64,000 nucleotides of DNA from the NCBI GenBank assembly GCA_000750105.3, contig JPHH03000005.1, positions 124,001-188,000 of the forward strand, given 5' to 3'. Positions 55,715 to 64,000 of this stretch are shown piece by piece. The translations under genes were made by a program, and so were the position numbers. Numbering within the stretch: position 1 is the first letter of the stretch; every line of letters begins with the position of its first letter. The stretch is from Tolypocladium sp. Sup5 PDA-1. Its lineage: Eukaryota; Ascomycota; Sordariomycetes; Hypocreales; Ophiocordycipitaceae. A model generated the notes under the pieces. It saw only the letters and a list, made by a program, of their open reading frames with translations. It had not been told where the DNA came from and ran no database searches.

Positions 55715-56377
55715 GCTTACGCACAATTCACGAGCCAGGGTCCTCGGATTATAAAGGCTAAAGACTTAATTTAAAGTATAGAGTATGATATTAGATTTCT
55801 CGTTTAGAACGAGTTATACGTATATATCCCTACTACCGCTAACTACTTATACTTCTTCTTCTACTTATACTTATACTTTTACTTCTACTTTATATTTACT
55901 ACCTTATATTTACTACTCTATACCTCTTAGTACTAGTAACGTAGCTAGGCCTATACGGACTATCGGCCCTATTAATAGTTTAAGCTTCCGTGCTAGGAGA
56001 GTCTTACGTACCTTACCGTATTAATTACTCTATAAGACTTAAGGAGGGAAGTTGCTAGTATAATATATACTAGAATTTAAAATTTAAGGTATAGTACTCC
56101 GAATACTTATATATATTGTAACGGGCTAGGAGGTGTGCTAGGCCCGAGCAATAGAGCAGTCGGCCGTTAGGCCAAAAGATCCGCCAGTCTCGGCACTTCG
56201 TGCCGAGGCTGCACCTCACACCCACCTATAAGGCATGGCCCCGGCGCTCGTACGCCTACGGCGTGGAGCCCGGTAGCGCATCCTTACATATATATATAAG
56301 CCTATAGACCCTCGCTTAGTCTTAACGCGTTATTTACTTTATATATAGTCTTTATTAGTAAGGTAGGGCTTCCTATC
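55715..56377 (+). repeat. RIP-mutated tandem repeat, copy 1 (interrupted by a solo LTR)
   Basis: This copy begins at GCTTACGCAC and ends at GGGCTTCCTATC. After removing the nested 172-bp insertion and its 5-bp duplication it is 486 bp, the same length as copy 2. Differences between the copies are mainly C/T and G/A (for example TACGCACAATTCACG against TATATATAATTTATG). The sequence is AT-rich with many stops and no coding frame. Confidence 0.8.
56117..56288 (+). mobile_element. Nested 172-bp solo LTR-like insertion
   Basis: It starts TGTAACGGGC and ends CATCCTTACA, so the ends form a TGTAA/TTACA inverted repeat with TG...CA. It is flanked on both sides by TATAT (56112-56116 and 56289-56293), a 5-bp target-site duplication, although the TA-rich target makes this less certain. 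It is absent from copy 2 of the host repeat. The interior is GC-rich with a CGGCAC-TTC-GTGCCG hairpin and little sign of RIP. Confidence 0.7.
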
Positions 56378-56863
56378 GCTTATATATAATTTATGAGCTA
56401 GGGTCCTTGGATTATAAAGGCTAAAGACTTAATTTAAAGTATAGAGTATAATATTAGATTTCTTATTTAAAACGAGTTATATATATATATCCCTACTATT
56501 ATTAACTACTTATACTTCTTCTTCTACTTATACTTATACTTTTACTTCTATCTTATATTTACTACCTTATATTTACTACTCCATACCTCTTAGTACTAGT
56601 AACGTAGCTAGGCCTACACGGACTATCGGCCCCGTTAATAGTTTAAGCTTCCGTGCCGGGAAAGTCTCACGCACCTAGCCGTATTAATTACTCCGTGAGA
56701 CTTGAGGAGGGAAATTGCTAGCATAATACGTACTAGAATTTAAAATATAAGGTACGGTACTCCGAATACTCGCATATGCGTGTAAGCCTGCAGACCCTCG
56801 CTCGGTCTTGACGCGTTGTTTACTCTATGCCTGGTCTTTGCTGGTAGGGTAGGGCTTCCTGTC
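56378..56863 (+). repeat. RIP-mutated tandem repeat, copy 2
   Basis: This is a 486-bp head-to-tail copy of the preceding unit, starting GCTTATATAT and ending GGGCTTCCTGTC. Its 3' third is less mutated than copy 1 (for example GCATATGCGTGTAAGCCTGC against TATATATATAAGCCTATA). Possible origins are a tandem-duplicated LTR or an unknown repeat. No coding capacity is seen. Confidence 0.8.
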
Positions 56864-57836
56864 CCCATCGTGCTGAATTCAGTGTACCCCGATTTATGCT
56901 AATAACGGTGATGTGTCCCCCCCCCTCTCTGTGGGGTGGGTCGCCAGGTAATAAGCTACGTGGGTCCGTTTATGCTAGAACGGGGAGATAACGGGAGGTT
57001 GATGCACTAAAATAAATACAGGTGCACTAAAATAATACACCTAAAAAGCTAAGTATACTGACTGCTCAGTATAGCTTAGCGCGCGTTTTGGCGCCGGAGA
57101 CATCTCTATTGACATGGAGGTACCTACTCTGTACCTCTGTACCTCTGTACCTCTGTACCTCTGTACCGCGCAATATAGGATATACATGGGAACATTCAAT
57201 GATATCGAGCGCTGTGTGACGCCTCCTCGAATGACAGAGAGCTGCCCGTGCAATGCCATGCAAATGAATCCCAGGAGCCCTGACTGTCATCGTCGTCACC
57301 ACGATAACCACCCCCAATCACAAAATCACGCAGCTTCATACTCCGCGATCCATCACCTTCTTCTTCTTCCCCCTGCTTCCCTCAACACGCTCATCTCATC
57401 TGTCTCTTGCTTACAATCAACAACCAACATCCACACGCGTGCCTGCTTCTGCATGCATCAAGCAACTCGCCCCCAACTTCCCCGGGTCCTCGCTTAGGTA
57501 AATTTTGGCGAGTCGTAATTTCCTCGATCCATGGCCTTTGCCACACCGTCCTCGTACATTTTTCGCGTTTCAACTCCAAACAGCAACAACCTTCGTGGCC
57601 CCCCCAATTCCAATTCCAATTCCAATTCCAAACGCTGTGATCCGAGAATGGCGTCGCAACAATAGATCTGAGCTCAGTCCCCATCTTCTTTTCGTCGCCA
57701 GGGTCGAAAGACCAAGTGCGCCCCCGAAAGACGGTGGAAGCTGCTCATCGTCGCCTTGCCCTGGAACGTTTCTGACGCTGCCTCTCATCACAACATCTCT
57801 GAATCACAAGCAGCAGCGTCAGCGCCATCAGTCAGC
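56864..57836. promoter_or_regulatory. Upstream region of the ABC transporter gene
   Basis: It contains an 8-bp microsatellite (GTACCTCT, about 4.6 copies, 57131-57167), an (AATTCC)n run at about 57604-57629, and a pyrimidine-rich stretch near 57350-57380. These probably belong to the transporter promoter and leader. No gene is seen. Confidence 0.45.
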
Positions 57837-60800
57837 ATGGGGATATTCAACAGGACCAAGCCATCGCAAGGCCCCTCGCAAGACCCCTCGCAAGACCCAG
57901 TGCTGGACAGCGAGCTCAACTGTGCTCGCCTCAGTGGTGATGTCGCCTCTCCTGCGATTGAGGATCCGCCGCGCGAGAGGGAGGCGGGACTCAAGGACTA
58001 CATCCGTGTCTTCACCTACGCCAAGCGACAGGACATCATCTTCCTGGTGGCCGCTGCGCTGTCCAGCATCGCCGCCGGTGTGACCATGCCTCTGATGGTC
58101 GCCGTCTTTGGCCAGTTGGTCGAGAACTTCAGCAGCTTTGATGCTCCGGATGGCAAGACGCAGAATGCCTTTGACGATACCATGAACAGGGGCTCGTTGT
58201 ACATCACCATCTTGTTCATCGCCCGCCTCGGGCTCAACTACATCAACAAGGTACGTAATTGTCTGGAATGTCCCATGAACTCATACATGACCGTGGGACG
58301 GTGCCAGGGACCTCCACAAACACCGAAACTAACCCGGATGCCAGTTCTGCTTCCGTATCATCGGCATCCGCATATCTGCGGCCATCCGCCTTCACTACAT
58401 GCAGTGCCTCCTCGGCCAGACCATCCATGTGCTCGACTCCATGCCCCCCGGCGCGGCGGCCACCACCATCACGGCGACCTCCAACATCCTCCAGATCGGC
58501 GTCTCCGAGAAACTCGGCACCTTTCTCGAGTACACAGCCACCATCATCTCGGCCATCATCATCGCCTTCGTCTACAGCTGGTCTGTCACTCTCGTCACCA
58601 GCTCCGTCCTGATCTTCATCCTCGTCGTCCTCGGCATCCTCCTGCCCATCATCCTCAAGGGCCACGCGAGGCTCACCGCAGCCGAGACCAAGGCCGGCGC
58701 CGTCGCGGCCGAGGCCCTGGGCTCCGTCCGCATGATCACCTCCTGCGGCGCCGAGAACCGCATCGCCTTGAAGTATGCCGGATTGGTCGAGCAGGCTCGC
58801 CAGGCCGGTGTGTGGACGAGCCCATTCGTCGCTATCCAGACGGGGCTCGTGTTTTTCAGTTTCCAGGTCGCTTTCGCGCTGGCCTTTTGGTTTGGCAGCA
58901 GGGAGTATTCGAATGGCCGTATCAACACCGTCGGCACCGTCGTCATTGTCTTGATGAGCGTCATGCTCATGGTGTGCGTGGCCTCTTCTTCCTCTTCTCC
59001 CATGGATCTTTTCTTCTTTTCAAGTTTCGTCTGTCATCACGGGCCTTGCTGACTGGCGTTGTGACCTACAGATCCTCCATATCCCAAGTGTCCACACCCC
59101 TCATCGTCATCTCAAAGGCCATCGTTGCAGCATCCGAGTTCTTCGCGGTCATCGATGCCCCCAGGCCGGTGGCTGGCACGCTCAGATATCCTTCCGTGAA
59201 CCCTGGCACCGACATTGTCTTCAACGACGTTCAGTTCGCCTACCCTAGCCGCCCCAGCAAGAAGGTCCTGGATGGGCTTAACCTCCGTATCGTGGCCAAC
59301 AAGAACACTGCCATCGTTGGCCCCAGTGGCTCTGGCAAGAGCACAATCGTCGGTCTTATCGAAGGCTGGTACACCCTGCAGAGGCAGCACATCATCGCCA
59401 AAACGGTAGAGAAGAAACCACCCGCGAAGAAACCGCAGCAAGGAGAAGAAAACGATGCAGAACCGCCGTCAGCAGCAGGTACTGGGCCCTCCATTGAGAT
59501 GGACGATCTCGGCCCCCCTGTTGAGCTCTCAGGCTCCATCACTATCGACGGGAAAGACATGACGGATCTGGACATGAAATGGTGGCGATCGCAGATCGGG
59601 CTCGTCCAGCAAGAGCCATTCCTCTTCAACGACACCATATACAGCAACGTCGCCGCTGGGTTGACGGGAACCCAATGGGCAGACGAGCCGGAAGCAAAGA
59701 AGCGCCAGCTAGTCCAGGAAGCCTGCAAGGAGAGTTTTGCCGACGAGTTCATCGACCGCCTCCCCGAGGGGTACGACACCCAAGTGGGAGACTCGGGCAT
59801 CAAGCTCAGCGGAGGCCAGCGCCAACGGATCGCCATCGCCCGCAGCATCATCGCCAACCCCAAGATCCTCATCCTCGACGAAGCCACGTCCGCGATCGAC
59901 ATCCGCAGCGAGCGGATCGTCCAGGCAGCTCTCGAGAGGGTCTCCAGAGGTCGCACTACCGTCACCATTGCCCACCGGCTTTCCACCATCAAGAACGCCG
60001 ATCGGATCGTCGTGCTCCGCCACGGCAAGGTCGCCGAGGCGGGAACTCACGAGTCGCTCCTCGCGGATCCCGAGGGAGCCTACTATCGCTTGGTTCACGC
60101 CCAGAAACTCTCCCTCGGAGACGATGACGGAGCTGAGGGGCTGCCCGAGACGAAAGAGGAGAAGGTCAGCATCGAGGAACAGCGTACCAGGACCGCTTCG
60201 TCCTCGGTGGCGGACCTCCCTCCGGGTGCAAACCACGATGCGCAGTGGAAGGACAAGAACATCCTCAATGGATTCGGGAAGCTTCTGTACGAGCAGAGGA
60301 GCCGCTTCCCACTATACGTAATCGCCATCATCTTCTCCATGGGTGCGGCAACCGCCATCCCTCTCCAAGCATACTTCTTCGGCAATGTCATATCCATCTT
60401 CGGGAAGACCGGTCAGGAACTGAGAGACGATTCGTCGTTCTGGGCGTCTGTATGGGTCGGCCTCGCGATCGGTGTGGGCATCTGCTACTTCGTCGTCATC
60501 ATGGTGGCCACCAACGTCGAGCACTTCATCGCCTCGGTATATCGGCGCGAGTACTTTGACTCCATGCTCATGCAAAAGACATCGTACTTTGACCAGGACG
60601 GCAACTCAACCGGTCAGCTCACGGCACGCCTTTCCAGCGATCCGACGTCCCTCAAGGAGCTTCTGGGGATCAACACGTGCATGGTCCTGGTGGGTATATT
60701 CTCGCTCCTCGGCGCGGTCATCATATCCTTCATCTACGGCTGGAAGTTGGCGCTCGTTGCTCTTTGCGTCATCCTCCCGCTCACCTGCTTGGCTACCTTT

Positions 60801-62092
60801 TACAAGCTTCGCTACGAGCTGCAGTTCGCCGCCCTGAACGAGGCCGTGTTCTCGGAGAGCTCAAAGTTCGGAGCCGAGGCGGTCGGCGCGTTCCGCACGG
60901 TCACGGCCCTCGTCCTCGAGGACGCCATCTGCGAACGATATCAGAAACTGCTCCAAGGTCAATTGACCTCGGCGTACCGGAAATCCCCCTGGCCTACATT
61001 CATCTTTGCCTTCTCCGACAGTGTCGGACTCGCTTGCCAGGCCCTCATCCTTTGGTACGGCGGCGGGCTCGTTTCTTCGGGAGAGTACGGCATCATTGCT
61101 TTCTTCATCACCTACATGGCTGTCATTCAGGGCGGAGAGTCGGCCGGCCAGTGGCTCGGCTTCGGGCCTAACGCTGCCCAGGCTACGGCCGCTGCCAACA
61201 GGATCCTCAACCTCCGGAATACTCGACATCAAGACATGGCACTCGGGTCGAGGCCCGTTGTCCCTGAGACCCAGAACGGCATCAACATTCAGTTCCAGGA
61301 TGTTCACTTCAAGTATCCCACTCGCGACGTTCCCATCTTTCAAGGAATCAACCTCACCATTGAAGAGGGCCAGTTCGCCGCCATCGTGGGAGCGTCCGGC
61401 TCCGGCAAGACGTCTATCGTGTCGCTTCTTGAGCGATTTTACGACGTCACCAAGGGCCGCATCCTTTTCAACGGCCAGGACATAAGTGAGACGAGCATCC
61501 CCGAACACCGCCGGTTGCTGTCCTTGGTATCCCAGGAGCCGGCCCTGTTCTCCGGCACCATGCGCGACAACATCCTCCTCGGCGTCGACCCCGACCAGAC
61601 GACCGACGAGCAGCTCGAGCAGTGCTGTCGCGACGCCGACATCTACGACTTCATCAGCTCGCTCCCGGACGGATTCCGAACCGAGGTCGGCAACAAGGGC
61701 GTTAGCCTCAGCGGCGGGCAGAAGCAGAGGATGTCGATCGCACGCGCCCTAATCAGGAACCCGCGCGTACTGCTGCTCGACGAGGCGACGAGCTCGCTAG
61801 ACTCGGAGAGCGAGAAACAGGTGCAGGCTAGCTTGAGCCGGGTCGCGCAGGGTCGGACGACGATCGCCGTAGCGCACCGGCTGGCGACCATTCAGAACGC
61901 TGATGTCATCTACGTGCTGGGAGAAGGAAAGGTGCTCGAACAGGGCAGTCATTCTGAGCTGCTCAGGCTGAGGGGCGCGTATTGGAGCATGGTAAGTCTC
62001 TACTTCTGCCTCTCACTCGCGGCCAAGCCATTCTTGCGTCTTCCTATACTAACACCGGAGTCTAGTGTCAAAGTCAAGCCCTGGATCAATAG
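57837..62092 (+). CDS. Full-length ABC exporter, MDR/P-glycoprotein type (ABCB)
   Basis: Exons 57837-58250, 58345-58973, 59072-61991 and 62066-62092 give 1,329 aa in the order TMD1-NBD1-TMD2-NBD2. NBD1 has Walker A GPSGSGKST, signature LSGGQRQR and Walker B ILILDEATSAID. NBD2 has Walker A GASGSGKTS, signature LSGGQKQR and Walker B VLLLDEATSSLD. Each half is preceded by about six hydrophobic segments. A charged insertion follows Walker A in NBD1 (KTVEKKPPAKKPQQGEEND), unusual in length but seen in some fungal members. The ATG at 57837 was chosen because the open frame upstream lacks one. At the cluster edge it is a candidate exporter or self-protection pump for the polyketide product. A general drug pump unrelated to the cluster is possible. 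Confidence 0.95.
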
Positions 62093-62597
62093 AGAAAACG
62101 AGGCGCGCGCAGTACAGATAGAACATTTGGTGATGACAATCAGGGATTGACTTTGAACATCTTGGTCAGATACAGTATCCTTTCGGCGACATGTGTACTG
62201 GTTTGGGTGTTGGCACAACACCTACCTCCTTGCCTTGTCAACTCCTTCTCATATAACTTGCACCTGGTGTACTTCTATGATGGTCCTCACTTCCCTTATA
62301 ATAGAATAATCTGATCTACACGATCAAAGGATAGAGCGCGATGGAAAGTAGAGATAACACGAACACTGCATCCCCATTTTCCGCATTCCCGTCTTCCATA
62401 TCAGGCCAATACACTTGGATTGAACTTGCTCGATATGCTGCTGCTATGTATATACGGACTACTGTCTTCCCGTCTCCAGTCTGAGACCTCATGAAGCAAA
62501 TCCTCCAGTAGTCTTATGAACTGTCTCCAAGGTTTCTCTCCAAGGCTGCATGCACATCATATCATCACGCCGAACTGCGCCGAAACGACTTTCTTTT
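62093..62597. other. Convergent intergenic region
   Basis: This is the 3' region of the transporter and of the cyclophilin. No gene is seen. Confidence 0.4.
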
Positions 62598-63593
62598 TCA
62601 CGACTGACCGCACGCGACAATCAGGGGCCTCTTGCTGTACTGGACAGCACCACTCTCGGAGCCGGTCGCCTCAATAGCCATGACAACAGCCATTGACTCC
62701 TCATCAGCAACCTCACCGAACACGACGTGCCGGCCGTCGAGCCAAGAAGTTTCAGCCGTGGTGATGACAAACTGGGATCCGTTTCTAGTCAGGATCTATT
62801 AGAATGGCGATCTCTCCTTTTTCCCTTGCCTTGCGGGCAGATTGCATTGGGGGGAGGGGAGGATTGCATTGGGGGGGGGGGGGGGGGGGGGGGGAGCTTT
62901 ACGTGTGAGGCCCGGCATTGGCCATGGTCAGCATGCCAGGCTTTGTGGTGCTTCAGAGTAAAGTTCTCGTCCTTGAACTTAGCCCCGTAGATGGATTTCC
63001 CGCCTGTGCCCTAAACGAGAGAAAAGAGTTTTAGCTTCTTGACGAGAAGTATGTGACCAGGTATTATCCGGTGGGTGTTTTCGTACATTGCCACGGGTGA
63101 AATCTCCGCCTTGCAGTAGAAAGCCCGGGATGATGCGGTGTAGGTAGGAGCCCTTGTACCCGAAGCCCTTCTCGCCGGTGCAGAGAGCACGGAAGTTCTC
63201 GGCTGTCAGAGGGGTAACGTCATCGTACACGGTCAAGTTGATTCGGCCAGTCTGCGCTGTAGAGAAGTCATCCGTCAGCGGAAGCGGTAGCAGGAGTTGA
63301 CTATCGTGTTTCATCGATGGTGCAAAAAGGAATCGCAACAGCAACCATGGGTTGTTGCCGGGGAAGAGAATGAGAAAGGAGGAACGGGCAATAGGAGACA
63401 CATACTCTTTATTGTTCCGGTGGGCTTGCCATCTTTCATAACAGGGCCTTCCCACTCGAGTTCGAGGTAACTATCATCCGTTTAGGAATCAGCCCTGGCT
63501 TTTTCCATCACCATACATCACTGCAAAGAGGGCAGGGCCGGCCTGGCTACGGGGCCAGGGCGGTTTCAGCTTCACTTACGTGCTGATAACCAT
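62598..63593 (-). CDS. Cyclophilin (peptidyl-prolyl cis-trans isomerase), one-base frameshift
   Basis: Exons 63580-63593, 63406-63470, 63087-63256, 62903-63010 and 62598-62784 sum to 544 bases, one more than a multiple of three. The protein begins MVISTYLELEWEGPV. It has GRINLTVYDDVTPLTAENF, LCTGEKGFGYKGS, HRIIPGFLLQGGDFTRGN and GTGGKSIYGAKFKDENFTLKH, then in the next frame KPGMLTMANAGPHTNGSQF, and ends SKRPLIVACGQS. One extra base near 62949, within AAGCACCACAAAG, breaks the frame; dropping one C restores the family sequence. The catalytic-region HRIIPGF and the downstream SQFVITTAETSWLDGRHVVFGEV are intact. An intron next to the break holds a 24-base G run, so an assembly error is as likely as a real mutation. 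Confidence 0.85.
62871..62894. repeat. 24-base poly-G tract in a cyclophilin intron
   Basis: An uninterrupted G run follows GGGGGGAGGGGAGG and a duplicated ATTGCATTGG. It lies in the intron 62785-62902 and is about 55 bp from the frameshift. Confidence 0.95.
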
Positions 63594-64000
63594 CTTGGCA
63601 AAAGAACAAGAAGTTAGATAGGGATACTTGACATCAATTGGCAGCAGGAGAACGAGAGAAGCGGGTCGCGCAAGGCGGAGGAGAGACAGAGACGCTGGAG
63701 AATCTTGAGATGGCCTTTACATGTAAAGGTCAAGATCGTGGAGTCGCGAGAGGATTGGAAGGGGTAAAACGAGGGCCAAGGAGGGGTATTTAAGGAGGGG
63801 TATTTCAGGAGGGGTATTTCAGGAGGGGTATTTCAGGAGGGGTAGATGAGGATTGAGCTCGATCTGGCATGCATGCAATCCTGGCCTCGAGGGTGCAGCG
63901 ATGAGGCCGGGGAGGAGGCTGATGGCGGGTCCGTGCCATGGTATTCCAATGCATCCATGCATATACATCCGTATGCGCCCCATAGGCCCCGGGTGGCAGT
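63594..64000. promoter_or_regulatory. Cyclophilin upstream region with 15-bp repeats
   Basis: The unit AGGAGGGGTATTTCA is repeated in tandem from about 63778 to 63845 (three exact copies at 63793, 63808 and 63823 plus divergent partial copies). It lies about 190-250 bp upstream of the cyclophilin start codon. Confidence 0.6.

Noticed and set aside
56168..56215. tRNA-like or SINE promoter in the GC-rich insert
   Set aside because: The CGGCAC-TTC-GTGCCG hairpin is present, but no clear A/B box pair or cloverleaf is visible. The TG...CA ends and flanking TATAT fit a solo LTR better.
1..64000. tRNA genes, rRNA genes and CRISPR arrays
   Set aside because: No cloverleaf-like segment, rRNA sequence or spaced direct-repeat array was recognised. 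A tRNAscan-SE run would be needed to exclude tRNAs.

Overview
The window is genomic DNA of a filamentous ascomycete (Pezizomycotina). The evidence is intron-rich genes with short (45-250 bp) GT-AG introns, Zn2Cys6 regulators, a highly reducing polyketide synthase, a Tad-like LINE and AT-rich repeats damaged in the C-to-T/G-to-A pattern expected from repeat-induced point mutation (RIP). The species cannot be named from the sequence. Most exon models below were checked by joining the exons by hand and confirming that the coding length divides by three.

Region 1 (about 1.7-15.8 kb) is a compact catabolic cluster of the leucine/isovalerate type. It holds a fused HMG-CoA lyase/enoyl-CoA hydratase, an acyl-CoA synthetase, the beta and alpha subunits of a methylcrotonyl-CoA-type carboxylase, an isovaleryl-CoA-dehydrogenase-like enzyme and a Zn2Cys6 regulator. 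Together they can take a free branched acid to its CoA ester, desaturate, carboxylate, hydrate and cleave it to acetyl-CoA and acetoacetate. Four of the five enzyme proteins end in a peroxisomal PTS1 tripeptide (ARL, ARL, ARL, ARM) and none of the five starts with an obvious mitochondrial presequence. The cluster therefore looks like a peroxisomal version of a pathway normally placed in mitochondria, and it is the strongest candidate here for an undescribed system.

Region 2 (16.7-23.8 kb) is a small amine-catabolism module: a Zn2Cys6/Fungal_trans_2 regulator, a flavin amine oxidase, the remnant of an aldehyde dehydrogenase and an amino-acid/amine permease.

Region 3 (23.9-34.5 kb) is repeat-rich. 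It holds an AT-rich tract with a degenerate palindromic array, a broken DUF3435 tyrosine-recombinase-like gene with C-terminal zinc fingers, a RIP-mutated Tad-like LINE and small genes of unknown function.

Region 4 (35.0-62.1 kb) is a secondary-metabolite cluster: a branched-chain-type aminotransferase (C-terminal SRL), a P450, a 4HBT-like thioesterase, a complete HR-PKS (KS-AT-DH-MT-ER-KR-ACP, about 2,568 aa), a cytochrome b5/FMN alpha-hydroxyacid dehydrogenase (C-terminal SRI), a stand-alone alpha/beta-hydrolase thioesterase and a full-length MDR-type ABC exporter. The enzyme set suggests a released polyketide acid that is alpha-hydroxylated, oxidised to the alpha-keto acid and transaminated to a lipophilic alpha-amino acid. 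A RIP-mutated tandem repeat with a nested solo LTR lies between the thioesterase and the exporter. The window ends with a cyclophilin gene carrying a one-base frameshift. No tRNA, rRNA or CRISPR array was recognised.
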